A DNA stretch of 64,000 nucleotides from Heterocephalus glaber (GCF_000247695.1 NW_004624781.1:5632118-5696117); one strand, 5' to 3'; numbered from the stretch's first letter, positions 1 to 12,222 are shown. The notes: generated by a model from the letters alone, not told the origin. A program made the numbers and translations.

Positions 1-254
1 GATTGTTGCTTTTTAGTGTTTATTAGAATTATCCTGCCACTTTCTCTTAATATCCAGAGGTGATTTTTATTATCACCCTGGTCACTTTCTATATTTCTCT
101 TCACAAGTATTCTTTTAAATCTGCTATCCTCTCAGGAACATATCTGGGGGCGCTGTTCATAGACTGGATTCAGACATTTCATAACAAGTAAAGCCAAGAA
201 AGCATGTGCTTTTCATTTTGCTCCCATGTATTCTGAACAAAAATTTAAGTTATG

Positions 255-362
255 TGGGCTGGGGATTTAGCTCAGTGGCACCGCGCCTGCCTTGCAAGTG
301 CAAGGTCCTGAGTTTGATCCCTGGTACCAAACAAACAAACAAACAAAAAAACCCAAAAAAAC
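255..362 (+). repeat. ID-type SINE, full length
   Basis: A tRNA-derived SINE starts gggctggggatttagctcag, has a B-box-like segment (gtttgatcc), and ends in a (CAAA)n tail. The 10-bp target-site duplication ttaagttatg is at 245-254 and 363-372. The intact duplication indicates L1-type retroposition and a fairly recent insertion. Confidence 0.93.
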
Positions 363-372
363 TTAAGTTATG

Positions 373-2356
373 GACACAGCTACTTTTATTTATAAATATC
401 AAGAGAGATCCTCTAAAATGGGATGATGGGCAATGTTTTTTTGTTGTATTTTTCTATATTAAAAATAATAAAAATCTATTTTAGAAATCAAATAAGAAAT
501 TTGGATGACAATAGCAATATATAATGACATCCTCACATAAAAAAAAAGAAACAAGTAAAGGAAATTTTCCTGTCCCCTGCAGAACCACTACATTTCAATT
601 ATTAAAACCTGTTGCCCTAGGAAAATATACATCACACCCCATGGTCTAGTTTCTTAGCTGCCTGGTGGCTTGGGGGAAGAGGGAGGGGATAAATGTTCCA
701 GGCCCTGAATTCTCCTCAGTAATTCAGGAAGTACTGTGGTGATTGTTTCTTCTTGCTTAGGGATTTAAGGATTTGAATGTCTTCATTATGTCCATATTTT
801 CAGATGTACAAGCCCATCTTTACCAAGTTGTATGATTATATTGCTCTCTACAGTTTGAAGAGTTTTCACAAAACTCAAAGAAAATTCCAGTTAATTTATC
901 AGTTACTATTGTGCTATCTTGCTGTGTTGAGTATTGCTGTTAGATTATCCATGCTTTTCTTTACCAAGTAAATGTTAACTGAGAGTAATTAACAAATACA
1001 AGGCAGGAAGCTATCTAAGAGGAAAGCAAGCCAAGAGATATATTTACAATAAAGCCACAATAAACAAGTCAAGAAATTTTTAAAAACCCTTCAACTTCTT
1101 TTTCTTTTCTCAGATTCTAGGCAGTGGAATGATTAGACTGACATCTCAAGTGAAAATGGCAAAGAGCAAATATTAAGTCCAAAACGGAAATTTTCTTTTG
1201 ACTTGAGAAGCCAACTTTAAACAGCAGTTAGCTTTCATGTACTTTTAATTTGAAAGCTGTTATAAGGCAGAAGAATGATGGAAAAATTCTTCTCACCAGG
1301 ACTCTAACCCTTTCCAGTCTAACCAGGACACCAAGAGAGAATGCAGACTGCTTGGTAGGTGGAGATAAATAAATTCCTTCCTCTTGGATGGGCAAGAGGG
1401 AGTTCGACAAGGAACACCTCCTCCAGCAGACACCAGTCTGGCAGGAGGAGCTGAGACTCCTGGTGGAAGACAAGGGGCACATGTTCCAAGAGAAATGGCC
1501 AGGGGCTACATTTCCGGCTCCTTCCAGGAATGGGTTCCAATGGAGGGAGGGTTAGAATACAGGGAAGAATGGCAGGGCTTCACCAGTGAGAAACTGACAT
1601 GCAAAATAATCACAGATGGACATGTGTGGAGCTGGCTGGTCCTGCCAGTCACATGTTTGATCCAGTCATCAAGACTCTGAGACTTCAAGAAGCAAAGCTA
1701 TGGATGGGAGATTTGCCAGAGAATCTCGTCTCCTTGGAGATGTTCATATAGTTTCAAAATCCCTCATCCTTACGAGAATCATGTGGAAGTAGGACCCTCC
1801 ATGAAAATGGAACAATGCTGGGGGATGTTCAGAAGGGAGAGGGGCTCTTCAGCCTCTCAGTTAGGTTAGTGTCCTTCCCCTGGCTGGGGCTATGATAGAA
1901 CAGTCTTGGGCAGGCCGGGGCTGCACAATTGAGCAGGGGCTATTGTAGAACAAAGAGATTGCACCTTCTTACCTTTGTGGATGATATTCCAACAAAGACC
2001 TGCTCTCAGAGGAAACACTCTCTTGGACATCAAATAGACCACTCAGGCCCAGGGAAGCTATGGGTTTGGAGTCAGCTAAAGCATAACTGTAGTACATCTG
2101 TCACAGAGAATGCCACACACGGGAGCACTTTAGACTTAGAGCAAGAAAAGACATGCCTCTCAAGAGAAAGCCTTCCCAAATTAAAGCAGTGCATCAGCAT
2201 TGTGAGACCCATTGAGCAGGTAAAGACAAAGCTGCTTCACAGCCTGATAGGAATCACAGCCCTGATTAAAGGTCACACCACACTTCAGGTTCTGGTTCCT
2301 TCTGTTATTCTTCCTTTATTATCTATCTACAAGAACTTGTCTTGTATGATTTGTTG
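373..2356. other. Unassigned non-coding DNA
   Basis: No gene or repeat could be named here. A 194-codon plus-strand ORF at 1929-2513 starts in this stretch, but its hydrophobic C-terminal part is translated from the polypyrimidine tract that follows and it has no recognisable domain. It is treated as chance. The 1,260-1,690 part is less AT-rich than its surroundings, with no identifiable content. Confidence 0.5.
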
Positions 2357-2429
2357 GTTTTCCCTCCCTTTCTTCCTTCTTCCTTTCCTTCTTTCCTTTC
2401 TCTTTCCACTTCTCCCTCCCTCCTTTTTT
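2357..2429. repeat. Polypyrimidine (TTCC-rich) simple repeat
   Basis: About 73 bases are almost purely C and T on the plus strand, with irregular ttcc and ctcc units and a single A near 2408. It is a low-complexity, microsatellite-like tract. Confidence 0.85.
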
Positions 2430-3590
2430 GTTTATAATGCACTGCACTTCCAATGGGTATTACTGACTCAGTGGCAAATTTTGTTCCTCCTGGTGGGGAC
2501 ACATGTCTGCTGAGACATCTGCAGTCTCACCTCTCACCTGGTCCTTCTTGGGACCACAGCCCCACCTAAGACTTGGGTGAAGCCTGCACTCAGTAATTGG
2601 CCCACACATGGCCCAAACTGGTGGCTGTAGCCTAATTATTAGCATCCTGCTCTATCTGACTGAGTCAACTAGCTGGGAAATGCTCTTCTTCATTTGCAAA
2701 GTGTAATCACTAATTAGGTAACTTTGAGAGTTTCTGGAGCAGTTATTTCAGGAAGATTCTAAATCTAAAGCAAAAAACCCAAAACAAAACAGGAAGATAA
2801 GGTGATGGTTTCATAGGTTAGTAAGATCCAATGTAAAGCAAAAAACACAAGCACCGTCCGTATTGCATTCTAAAATTTAGAAATAGCTATTGCTAAGAAA
2901 AATTCCAGAAAAAAAGTAATATATTTCTAAGCTGAATTTCTTTATGAAAAATTTTATTTTCATACATATGGACAGCACATAGATGTAGGATTTATAGATC
3001 TATAAATCTGATATAAGCAAGATCTCCTAGTAATAAGTAGTAAAATATTTGGGATAATTCAACATGGATATCATTTTCGGAGAATGATAATACATTGCCT
3101 AGAAGAATAGACTAAAATAATTTTGAATCTATCAGTCAATGTTCAGTTTCTTCAACACCAAAACTTACCCATTAGTAATTAGTCTAGGCAGTTGCATTGT
3201 ATGAAAAGTAAGTTCTTCCTGCACATTATGACTCTAAGTGAGAGCTTAGATTTCAAAGAATGAATGGAGTGTGATTCAGAGATGGAGTTTTTATTATTCC
3301 CCAAAGGCCAAGGACTCCATTTGTCTGACTCTATTTTTAAAATTTTGGTGAAAGTCCACAATGTGTTAAACTTTGTCCAGAATAAATATCAGGACCTCAG
3401 CTGGATTGAATTGTTCAAATGGTACACACAATGTTCAGAGAGAATAGCTGACTTAATCAGGGTTCAGGAATTTAGCATGATCAAGTCTTGAATTTTAAGA
3501 CATGAGAGATTTTGAAGATCACTGACCTTGCCTTTTGCCCCATAGACTATTCTGGGTTCAAGGGAAGAAGACTTAGTGCTGAATTCCAAC
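2430..3590. other. Unassigned non-coding DNA
   Basis: This AT-rich sequence contains no repeat family or gene I could recognise. Only short chance ORFs are present. Confidence 0.5.
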
Positions 3591-3850
3591 TAATCTCAGA
3601 TCCACTCTGTGCCACTATCTGCCCTCTTTCTTCCCTCATGGCGCTCTCTCTTCACACCTTTTCCCATGCTGTCCCCTACCCCCAAGCCACTCATGCTCAC
3701 AGGCCTAGCTGCCTATAACTGCAGATGGTGCCTTACTGTGTTGTGGTCTCCTTGCTCTGCCTTTCCTCTATCACCTCCTACATCAGAGCCAGCCTGGGCT
3801 TGACCTGCTGCTTCTCATTTGCTAGGCTGGAAAGCAATTTGTTAAACTAA
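3590..3850 (+). repeat. Possible L2-like fragment
   Basis: C/T-rich text of the form 'ccctcatggcgctctctctt...ctcacaggcctagctgcct' has the general look of an old LINE-2 body. The similarity is weak and could be coincidental. Confidence 0.25.
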
Positions 3851-3878
3851 TCCCTATGAAGGTACCAATGAACATAAC

Positions 3879-3985
3879 ATGGTATAGTGGAAGAGTGGTA
3901 GCTCTGAAGCTAGAAGACCTGGACTCAGGTCTGTCACTGCCTTCCTACAGTCTTAGGAAGTCATTTTAGTTTCCATTAGGGTACT
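3879..3985 (+). repeat. MIR SINE remnant
   Basis: The segment runs catggtatagtggaagagtg, then 'agacctggactcagg', then 'gtcattttagtttcc'. This follows the order of the MIR consensus (tRNA-like head, core, and the phrase preceding 'cctcagtttcc'). It is a diverged fossil without target-site duplications. Confidence 0.65.
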
Positions 3986-4221
3986 ACTTGGGGGTACTTC
4001 TAACTTTCACACCCTATGACTTTCTGAGTTAACATGTCACCCCCACCTGGGGGAGCTGGCTTTAAATTAACCCCTGGAGCTAATAAAAGGATCAAAGGCA
4101 GTTCTCTCCAATGGCACCACTTCCTTTACCATGAGATAGACCTGGGGAGATTCTTTTTCCTTTTCCATTTTTTTTTAAAACAGAAAATGTTTCTAGAAAC
4201 TATCAAATCAAAATCGATGGC

Positions 4222-4329
4222 CAGGGGCCGGGGATTTAGCTCAGTGGTATATCACCGCCTGCTGCGCAAGCGCAAAGACCCAAGTTCGATCCCCAGTACC
4301 AAGAACAAACAAGCAAACAAACAAAAAAT
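4222..4329 (+). repeat. ID-type SINE
   Basis: The element has a gggccggggatttagctcag head, B box gttcgatcc and a (CAAA)n tail. The target-site duplication atcgatggc is at 4213-4221 and 4330-4338. Confidence 0.93.
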
Positions 4330-4339
4330 ATCGATGGCA

Positions 4340-5260
4340 AGTTTCCCACAAGCCCTAATGTGCAAGGTTGAGGAGAAAACCCCCAAAAGTGATATTTTCT
4401 GATCTCATGGGGTCTGCAAATCAACAAACAACTCTCGGGGTTTGAGACCTAGAAATAGCCTAAAACTTGACTGTCAGTTAAAAGTAAGAGTCAGAGTCCT
4501 TCACCTTTATAAAGAGAATAAAAGGCATAAATAGAGAACTCACTGAACAGAGACATAAATAGGGAGAGAACTGAGTGTGAAGGTCACTCAGATCAGTGGC
4601 AGTTTTCTAGGAATAATTTCTACAATTGCTTTGAAAGGTATTATTCAAATGAGTCTTTCTGAACTCTGAAACACTTTCTGAGCAGTGAAATCCCCACCCT
4701 TAGGTGCACTCAGATGGAAAAAAACACTCAATGGATCACATTCTGGTGGAAGATCAAACAGAATCAGGAAGATATTTTAAACGGGGAGCCTATTTCCAGT
4801 CAAATGTGAAATTTCCTTTTCTAGAGGCACATTTTATTTTACTGCTGCATTGATCTCATTTGTTCTGCTACCCTTCGAATATTCTCTGAGAGAATGTGAC
4901 ATGGTTAAAGACCACTTAGGACAATTATGATGGATGGGTTGAACCTGCTGGGGATGTGTACAGGAAGCCTGACGGGAGGGGAATCAAAAGCAGCCCCCTT
5001 CCTAGGTCCCTGAGCAAAAGCACATCATCATTTTCTCTGTAGGTACAACTACCACCAAGTAAAGTGTAATGTTCTGATTTTCTTGAGGAAAAATATGTGG
5101 ATAGCAAGTCTGCTGATAACATCACTAAAGAACAATGTACTTGTAGAGCTCATAGTGCACCACTTTGACACATTCTCTATACCTACATAAGTATTTGGCT
5201 TTACTTTCTTTGTACTGCTTATCACTCTGACAATAGAATGTCTCTTCATCATCTGCCTCC
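4340..5260. other. Unassigned non-coding DNA
   Basis: No gene or repeat family was recognised in this stretch. Confidence 0.5.
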
Positions 5261-5264
5261 CTCA

Positions 5265-5378
5265 CATAAGTCCCAAGAGGGCAAGGACTTGGCTGGCTTC
5301 ATTCATTGTTGTGTCCCCTAGTACACTGCTGGCACATGACAAAAGGTCAATAAGGATTTGTTGAATGAATGAACAAGT
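5265..5378 (+). repeat. L2 LINE 3' end
   Basis: The sequence contains gggcaaggacttggctgg, then 'gtgtcccctagtacactgctggcaca', and ends in 'aataaggatttgttgaatga'. This matches the familiar L2 3' terminus in order and orientation. Confidence 0.7.
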
Positions 5379-5469
5379 TAATGTGTGAATTCTAAAACTT
5401 AAGTTCAAGGCCACTTAGACTGGTTTTACAACACAAAGCTGTTCTATGATCATGTGAGTTATTGCAAAC

Positions 5470-5830
5470 TCATTGCTTGAGTTTTGGAGCACTACAATAA
5501 TAGGAAGTTTAGCTACTCAGATCCAAAAAATGTTCATACCCTCTGACCAAGGAGTTCTACCTGTAGGAGGTACCCTAAATACAAAGGTTTACATACAAGA
5601 TGAAAGATGTTCATGGTACTTTGTTGATAACAGTGAAAAACTGGAAATAATCTATTAATAATTTCACATTTATAATTTAAAGATGAACAAAGTGTAATGG
5701 CTTTGTTTTTATGGTATATATAGCCATTAAAATGTTATAATGAGTTTTAAGTCATATTGTAAAGGCTTATGATAAACTGCTAGGTGAAAGAGTAAAATCA
5801 CAGTTGAGTATACAATGTGATACAAAGGAC
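5470..5830 (+). repeat. Old L1 3' end (L1ME-like)
   Basis: Phrases such as 'gataacagtgaaaaactggaaataatc' and 'atatatagccattaaaatgttataatga' correspond to the end of ORF2 and the start of the 3' UTR in old mammalian L1. The copy is heavily decayed and the boundaries are approximate. Confidence 0.55.
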
Positions 5831-5879
5831 TATCTCAAAGTTTAGATAACACCAAAGGGTTGTGATATTATAAGGAAAA

Positions 5880-6655
5880 AGTTTTTTGCATACTTTGTCA
5901 TTTTTCCCTCCTTTCCAAATTTTTAAAGAATGATCGGGATATAATTTGTTAAATGAAAGAGATAAAGTAAAACATAAAGATTATTTTGTTGCTTTTTCTG
6001 ATGTACATAGTAAAATTTTTAACCACATGCAATAAAAGTATGCAGTTAGGCAGTGCTACAAAGTAAAACAGTGCTACTGTAAAAACAGTCCTTACAGGTT
6101 GGGATTTTTTTTTTACTTCTTGCAAGAAACAAATTGCTTTTCAAATAAAGCCATATAATTAATTTCACTTTGCAAGTTTAATGCCAAAAATGCATAGGTA
6201 AGGGTGGAAATTTCTAATGAATTTTTTAAAATGCAAAATGGTTTTTAAAAAATTCTATAGGTTTTCTTTTGGGAATTTTTCTTCTCTCCCTTAAATGGCA
6301 TTTTATGAGAGAAAAAGTTTGAGAGAGAAAAAAAAAAAACAATTAGCCTTGGATTTGCTTTTGAGTCTTGTCCTGTATCTCTAGATTGCAGAGCTCTGAT
6401 TCTCATCAAACTGAGACCTGCCCTCTCTCTAACCCGAGTTCCCAGCACTCGGAGTCCACCAGCAAGGCATCCTGTGCTCATTAAGAGGTAAGCTTAGTCC
6501 CTGCCAGACAGGTCATAGTAAAGCTAAAACTGCTGCTAGACATCACCTTGAGGCTTTCAAAGTACGTATCTATCTTAATGTCTGGAACATTGTTCAAATA
6601 TGATATAATTTGACAGTGAAGAGGAAAATAGATAACACAGCTGCTATGTGTGTGA
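5880..6655. other. Unassigned AT-rich DNA
   Basis: No gene or named repeat was seen. A short A-tract lies near 6330-6340. Confidence 0.5.
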
Positions 6656-6660
6656 GGACT

Positions 6661-6682
6661 ACCCACACACACACACACACAC
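6661..6682. repeat. (CA)n microsatellite
   Basis: A run of about 11 CA dinucleotides. It is short but could vary in length between individuals. Confidence 0.9.
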
Positions 6683-6689
6683 CTGGGAT

Positions 6690-7125
6690 CTTGTGCCTCT
6701 CTCCCTTCCCTGGGCCTGTGAGGTGAGGACTGTGGCACTATGGAAGCCCCTCTGCCCCAACTTTATCTGGGCCAGTCCTGCTTGTACAGATAGGAGGAAA
6801 TGAGGCCAGCTAGGGGCAGTGACATGTTCAGTGTCATACATGTTGCGTGACTGAGGCAGTTCAGCTGACCCATCCATAAAATAATCAGTTTTCTGACAAG
6901 GGGATCATGAGTACATGTTGGAAAAACAGTAAAAGGCAAAACTTATTAAGAGAAGTAAGATCTCCAGGTATGTGATTAGAATGTTATCCCCCAAACCTAT
7001 TTTCCCCATACCAAAGGAAATCTTACAACAGAGGTATGGATTAGGAAATAGGAATTTCTTTTCTTCTTTCTTCTTTTGGAAGAATTGTGAACATACAGAG
7101 AATAATATAAAATACCATGGACACC
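6690..7125. other. Unassigned non-coding DNA
   Basis: No feature could be supported. The text 'ggaggaaatgag...gcagtgacatg' near 6790-6870 faintly resembles a MIR on the minus strand, too weakly to call. Confidence 0.4.
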
Positions 7126-7128
7126 TGT

Positions 7129-7198
7129 TTTCTCTCTCTATATATATATAGATAGATAGATAGATAGACAGATAGATATAGACATATCTATATATATC
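7129..7198. repeat. (TA)n/(GATA)n compound microsatellite
   Basis: A short TA run is followed by about six GATA units with one GACA variant and then another TA stretch. It is a typical compound tetranucleotide locus. Confidence 0.9.
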
Positions 7199-7209
7199 AC
7201 ATAAATATA

Positions 7210-7790
7210 AAATTTAGTCTCATCCTTATCTCTCCCCCTTTGAAGAAGCAGACATACTCATGAATGTAATCTGTACCTGTACTGTCCAATAAATATATTG
7301 TTTGCTTCTTTTACCCATGAAAATAATTATCTAAATATAATTAAAATTAAGTGGATTTTAACATAGCTGTTAATTTGCCTGCCTTAAGATAAAAAAAAAT
7401 TTATTTCCTGAGAGGCAATTTTAGTAACTTCAAACCAGATTTCTAAAAATTGATATTCCTTGAATGTTTTAAAATAACTTGTACTACAAACTCTATTATG
7501 GTTTATTATTTTATCCTTTGGATCCTTGTGGAGAGCATGACTGGCTCAAACTTATTCAGCTTCTTGAGTTTTGGTTGTTTGGTCAACCAATCTGGAAGAC
7601 AGGAAAGACCGTTAAAGTCAGAGGTCATAAAAGCAGACATGATGGCAGAGAGGACAACGGCCCTGCGATACTGAAGAAAACAAAGGCACACATGACCCTG
7701 GACAGAGAAAACATTACATTGGGCAGGCAGAGACATAATGTGTTACAGAAAGATTTCCAGTGAAAATGCTTGAGATACATAAAGGTTTCT
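7210..7790. other. Unassigned non-coding DNA
   Basis: Four overlapping ORFs of 73-94 codons occupy both strands around 7450-7846. None has a recognisable domain, and mutual overlap on both strands argues for chance. Confidence 0.45.
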
Positions 7791-7794
7791 AATG

Positions 7795-7985
7795 CTCCGG
7801 AGCTCTTGGAGTCACATGGTCCAGTTTTGTATGCTGGCTCTGTCATTTACTCATTGGATGACTTCACCTCTCTGTATCCAGCTCCTCCCAGTGAAATAAC
7901 ATCACAATAGACCTACAGCACAGAGCTGTGAGGACACTGGGAACAGCCTGGCACGGAGTAAACACTCACTACTACTGGTGGGGTA
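7795..7985 (+). repeat. MIR SINE
   Basis: The order of phrases (ctctgtcatttactcattgg, then 'gatgacttcacctctctgta', then 'cagcctggcacggagtaaacactcac') follows the MIR consensus from core to 3' end on the plus strand. Confidence 0.65.
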
Positions 7986-8480
7986 ACAGTAGCAGGGGCA
8001 GGGTCAGCAGTAGCAGTAGTGATTAGAGGACGAGCCCATGGCGGAGAGGTCATAACCGGTCTGTGGAGAGAGCCAACTCTGGAGCCTCACTGTGTCCACA
8101 GGGTCACCACAACCCTTTGCCATCTGGGTGGGCCTGGGGGCTCTGGCACCACAGAAGTCCTTCCATTGCGATGAGGGTCCCACGGGTATGGCAGGTGCTC
8201 AGTGCCATGAGCAAGGACATGCTCAATCAGCATTAGCAGTTAGAAATATTCCGAATAAAGAACGTTGTGTTCTTAAAACACATTCTACTTTGGAAGTGCA
8301 GAATCAGCTTCACGATTTCCTCACTGTAAAAGCCAAGGGGACTGGGGAGGATCTGACTGCACTGAAGAATTTATCTAGGAGCAATCTGCCTAGGTTCAGA
8401 AGCACTGCCTGCAGCTCTTGTAAAAACAGGCCTTTCTAGTCACAGCTCTGCAGGTCAAAGGAGAGCCAAAAGGTGGGCTC

Positions 8481-8717
8481 TTTTTTCTTTTTTTAAAAAT
8501 TAATTTTATTGGTACATTTTAGGTATACAATATAATGACATTCATCATTGGATATTTGTACCTTTACATGATATATCTTGGTTCTTATTTTTTCTGCATT
8601 CCCCTTCCCTCCCTTTAACCCCTCCATCCCTCCCTGTTTACAAAGACATTGTTGCCATTTTTTCATTTTCTCATATTAATTCCATTCCATTCATTCCTTT
8701 TCCCTACCCCTCCTACT
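8481..8717 (-). repeat. 5'-truncated L1, 3' UTR only
   Basis: A T-rich start, 'ttttattggtacattttaggtatac', and a following C/T-rich tract resemble a rodent L1 3' UTR read antisense. The same kind of 3' UTR begins the larger antisense L1 near 60,990. Flanks aaaggtgggctc (8469-8480) and aaagaggtagctc (8720-8732) look like an aged target-site duplication. Confidence 0.6.
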
Positions 8718-8998
8718 TAAAAAGAGGTAGCTCAGCTTCCTCTGAAATTCTTCCTGATAAGATCACTGAGAAAAGAAGGCCTAGAACAGTGGTAGCCCCC
8801 TATGCCATGCATGTTATTTGTTTTTCTTTTAAGACAAAAGATGTTAATGTATGAGTTGTTTTTTCTAAACTAAAACCTCAGTATTCGGGCTTAATTGGTG
8901 TTGACACTTTACAATAAATAAGTGGGTTTTGGGCTGCAGTTTGGGCATTTGTGTCTAAAAGGTTCGCCATCACTGGCATACAGTAGATGGTTTTAAAA

Positions 8999-9145
8999 GT
9001 GAGCCAGTGACTAATCCCGGCACTCTGGGAGGCGGACAGAAGGATCACATGTTTGAAGCCAACCTGAGCAAAATAAAAAAATAGTGTTGGAGATGTACCT
9101 TAAAGGGCATGGGTTCAATCCCCAATACTGTAAAAAAGAAAAAAA
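8999..9145 (+). repeat. Diverged B1-ID dimeric SINE
   Basis: The first half has 'taatcccggcactctgggaggcgg' followed by 'aggatcac'. The second half has 'ttggagatgtacct' and 'gggttcaatccccaatactg', which is the ID-like 3' half, then an A-rich tail. It looks like a decayed copy of the dimers at 31.3 and 42.5 kb. Confidence 0.6.
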
Positions 9146-9174
9146 GAAAAGAAGGGGGGATGAATTATGATAAA

Positions 9175-9360
9175 AGTGCTTTCTACTTCCAAAGCACTCT
9201 CATACACATTAACTTATCTGGTCCTTGCAGCAACCCTACGAGAAAGGAGGCATCATTTGCCAGACAAAAATGAGGTAAAGAGAATTTAAGAGACTTGCCA
9301 AAGTTAATTACTCTACTAGTGGGAGGAGAATTCAGCACATTCCTGTTTCAAGTTCAGGTT
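9175..9360 (-). repeat. MIR SINE
   Basis: 'cattaacttatctggtcctt', 'gcaaccctacgagaaaggagg' and 'agagacttgccaaagtta' are minus-strand counterparts of the MIR core ('cacaacaaccctatgaggtagg' and 'taacttgcccaag'). Confidence 0.7.
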
Positions 9361-9736
9361 TTCTCCTACCCATGCGTGGCCTCGTGGAATATTCTTGCTT
9401 GCACATACTTGCCATATTGTGGGAACTATTTCACTTTTTCCCATTTTTTGGTTACCTTGGTTGTTGCAGTTAACTTAACTCTGAATCCCACACCCTCATC
9501 TACCACATCATACATGCAGCACACACATACACATGTGCGCACATGTAAGCACATACTGGGGACAACTGAATTTATTTTTAACACCTTATTTCCTTCTAAC
9601 TATACTCTTAAATGATGAAAATCTTGACTGAGGGTGACATAATTCAGCTAAATTCTGAGGGGACTCCATTATTTGTTTGGACTGAAGACTGAAAAGTGAT
9701 AACAGTCCCAACAGAAAGCAAAAAACAAAAAAAGAG

Positions 9737-9825
9737 GGGCCGGGGATTTAGCTCAGTGGTTCCGGCGCCTGCCTCGCAAGCGCAAGGTCCCAAGTTCGAT
9801 CTCTGGTACAAAAAAAAAAAAAAAG
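9737..9825 (+). repeat. ID-type SINE
   Basis: A GC-rich ID copy with gcgcctgcctcgcaagcgca between the boxes and a pure A tail. Flanking aaaaagagg sequences on each side look like the target-site duplication. Confidence 0.92.
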
Positions 9826-9829
9826 AGGT

Positions 9830-11650
9830 TTTTCACTTTAAGCAAACCATGGCTTTTCCTGAAAACATGGTCTCATTTCTTTTATAAAGGAAGCGCAGAA
9901 CTTTGGTTGCCATGTCTAGCTGTCAAGTGGCCTCCCGTCCTTCTGCCCTGCAGCAAAAGGAAGGGACATCAGGTGACAGATCCCAATTTCAACTAGTCAC
10001 ACAAATTACAGACCTTCCCATCATAGTGTCCTCTTGACCTTCTGCCTCTCCCCTACAATGAAGAACGAGACTTGGTTAAATCAAAATGACTCTCATGGGC
10101 ACTTTTATAAAACAAATAGAAGGCTCAGAGTCCCTCTCCCCCACTGCCCTGCTTGCCCCGCTGGGCCAGCCTGTTCCCTCTTTGCAGGCAGGCAAGAGCT
10201 AATAATTAGACCTCTCCCAAACCCAGACAAGGATGCTCTGCTCGCCAAGCCCTGTTTGCATTGAGGAAAGAGTTTGACAAAGTAAATATGTACAAAACAA
10301 CTATCATCAGATGCCAAGTTGCACTTCTAGGGAACCCTTGGAGAAATGTTTATGGGAAAGGGTTCTCGTGTGGCACCCCAGAACCTGGTGCTGGAGCCTG
10401 CTCAAAAGTGTTCTGCCTCCGTCGTGAGGCTGGGGATGGTGCACCTTTCTCTTGGTCTTTGAATTCCATGCCTAGTGCACTTACCACAAAGTGTATGAAT
10501 AATTACATTTACCACTGAAAGACAATGGAGAAATGTACCAACGGGGGGCCGGGGGAAAGGTCTTTAAATATTACTGCTTCTAACAGTAGGAGAAAGCTTT
10601 GTGAGGTCAGCAGAGGAAATTAAAGCCAGGGCTAATTAACATTCGGGAAATATGTCATTTTTTTCAAGTTTTTTGTTTGTTTTTAGGTAAAATGCTTACC
10701 GGCTAAAACTTAGTCGTGCTGTCTGTATTACCTGTAGATTTTTTCTGTAAAACTGTCGGACCTGAGCACTTGAACAGGGTGAGAACCAAAACAGGTGCCT
10801 CGCCTGTTTCCATTATGCACATTAGCCCATGGCCTTCTCACAGCCTGCTAAACAGCTGAATTTCAAACAATAATGGTGCCGGCCAAGCACTCGCCTGAAG
10901 GCCTGTCTGTCTTGGGATTTGGCCATTTACATTGATTTTTTTTTTTTAACCCACATTTTTCATGAAACACAAATATTTGCCATGGCAACTGGGGTGTCAC
11001 ATGACATGCTGCTACATAAACAGCCTGGAAAGCTCTTAAGCCCACCAGTGCCGAAAAGACGGTGAAAATCTCTTAGGAAGAGTGGGGCACTGAAAGATGA
11101 AGGGTAAGAACAGGTAGTGCAGTGGTCTACTCTGGAGACATAACAGGATTAATTTCTTAGGTGCCACTCTGCAATTTCTCTTCCTTTCTTTATGACAGTA
11201 GCTGAAAACATGACCACGTGGGTAAGCCAGAAACAGCACTGCCAGCTGTCTCCTTTCTAGTGAAAAGTTTCAATTATTGCAAGTCTGTCTGTGATCCATT
11301 AGCATAAAAAAGCAAGCTACATAAGTCCAGCGCCTTTAAACTAGGGACATCTTTCTGAGGATGAATTACACTGTACTATGTGGTACTAATGTGGAAGAAC
11401 ACAGAACTACTTCCTCTTCCTCATTAAGGTTTCCTGCGCAAAATTGGAGGTCTTGCCATTTTAGCCCATGGTTAAACACAAAGGAGACACTGAGCAGTAA
11501 AGCCTCACATCTCAAGAACTAATGCATCCCAGACTCCTGTCCAACGAGCAGTGTTGGCTGACTCAGTCACTCAGTTTATCTTGCGATAATGCAAGAAGAT
11601 TGAAATTTTTAGACTTCACTGATAGTGTTGTGAGAACCTTGACTTGTACA
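9830..11650. other. Repeat-free unassigned DNA
   Basis: No SINE, LINE or LTR was recognised over about 1.8 kb. Base composition is less AT-rich than the surroundings in 10,100-10,500 and 10,740-11,050. This could be conserved non-coding sequence, but conservation cannot be judged from one genome. Confidence 0.4.
10977..10989. promoter_or_regulatory. Candidate palindromic X-box (RFX-type site)
   Basis: ttgccatggcaa is a perfect 12-bp palindrome followed by c. It matches the inverted half-site layout of RFX-family X-box motifs. A motif this short can occur by chance. It is notable mainly because it lies in a repeat-free stretch. Confidence 0.3.
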
Positions 11651-11661
11651 ATAATCTCTCC

Positions 11662-11760
11662 TTTTCTTGTTTTTGTTTTATTTTTGGTACCGGGGATCGA
11701 ACTTGGGACCTTGCACTTTCGAGGCAGGCTCCAGCACCACTGAGCCAAATCCCAGGCCCT
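11662..11760 (-). repeat. ID-type SINE, antisense
   Basis: The 3' end appears first (ggtaccggggatcgaact) and the head last (ctgagccaaatcccaggccc). Imperfect target-site duplication: aatctctcc at 11,653-11,661 and aatctcccc at 11,761-11,769. Confidence 0.9.
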
Positions 11761-11783
11761 AATCTCCCCTCTTTTAATGTCAG

Positions 11784-11875
11784 GGGTTGGGAATGTCGCT
11801 TAATGGACAAGCACTTGCCTAACAGGCACAAGGCCCTAGATTGGATCCCTAGCGCTACAAAAACAAAAACGAAAA
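11784..11875 (+). repeat. Older ID-related SINE
   Basis: gggttgggaatgtcgcttaa, an internal 'aagcacttgcctaacaggcacaagg' and 'gattggatccctagcgct' follow ID structure, but with a head unlike the common subfamily of this window. It lies only 23 bp from the antisense ID copy before it. Confidence 0.7.
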
Positions 11876-12222
11876 GCTGAAGTAGCACTTACATCAGTGC
11901 CATGTATGTGGATATTACCAAAAATTTCCCGGATGATATTGTAAATAAGAACAATTTTCTTTCTGTGGTTGGAAATATGAATACCTTTGATTTTTGTTTC
12001 TGAGACAAGGCACTTCTTCTGGAACCAGTGGTGGTTTCTGAGGCACAGTGATGGGGGCTATGAGAGAGGAGGAGCAGTGTTACCTCCCCCAGAAAGAGGC
12101 TGAGGCACTGGGTGGATGCCATGGAAAGTCAGGTGGGCCTGTACCCACTGTCTGCTCGCGCTCCATCTTTCCGCATCCATCCAGTGAGCTGTCTGTGAAC
12201 ACCGACTTCAAAAGAAAAGCTG

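Noticed and set aside
1929..2513. 194-codon ORF, the longest in the window
   Set aside because: No domain is recognisable, the C-terminal third is translated from a polypyrimidine tract, and no splice or promoter context was seen.
4222..4329. tRNA gene
   Set aside because: The A and B box-like segments belong to ID SINEs. Target-site duplications, A-rich tails and many copies show they are retroelements, and the cloverleaf is not maintained.
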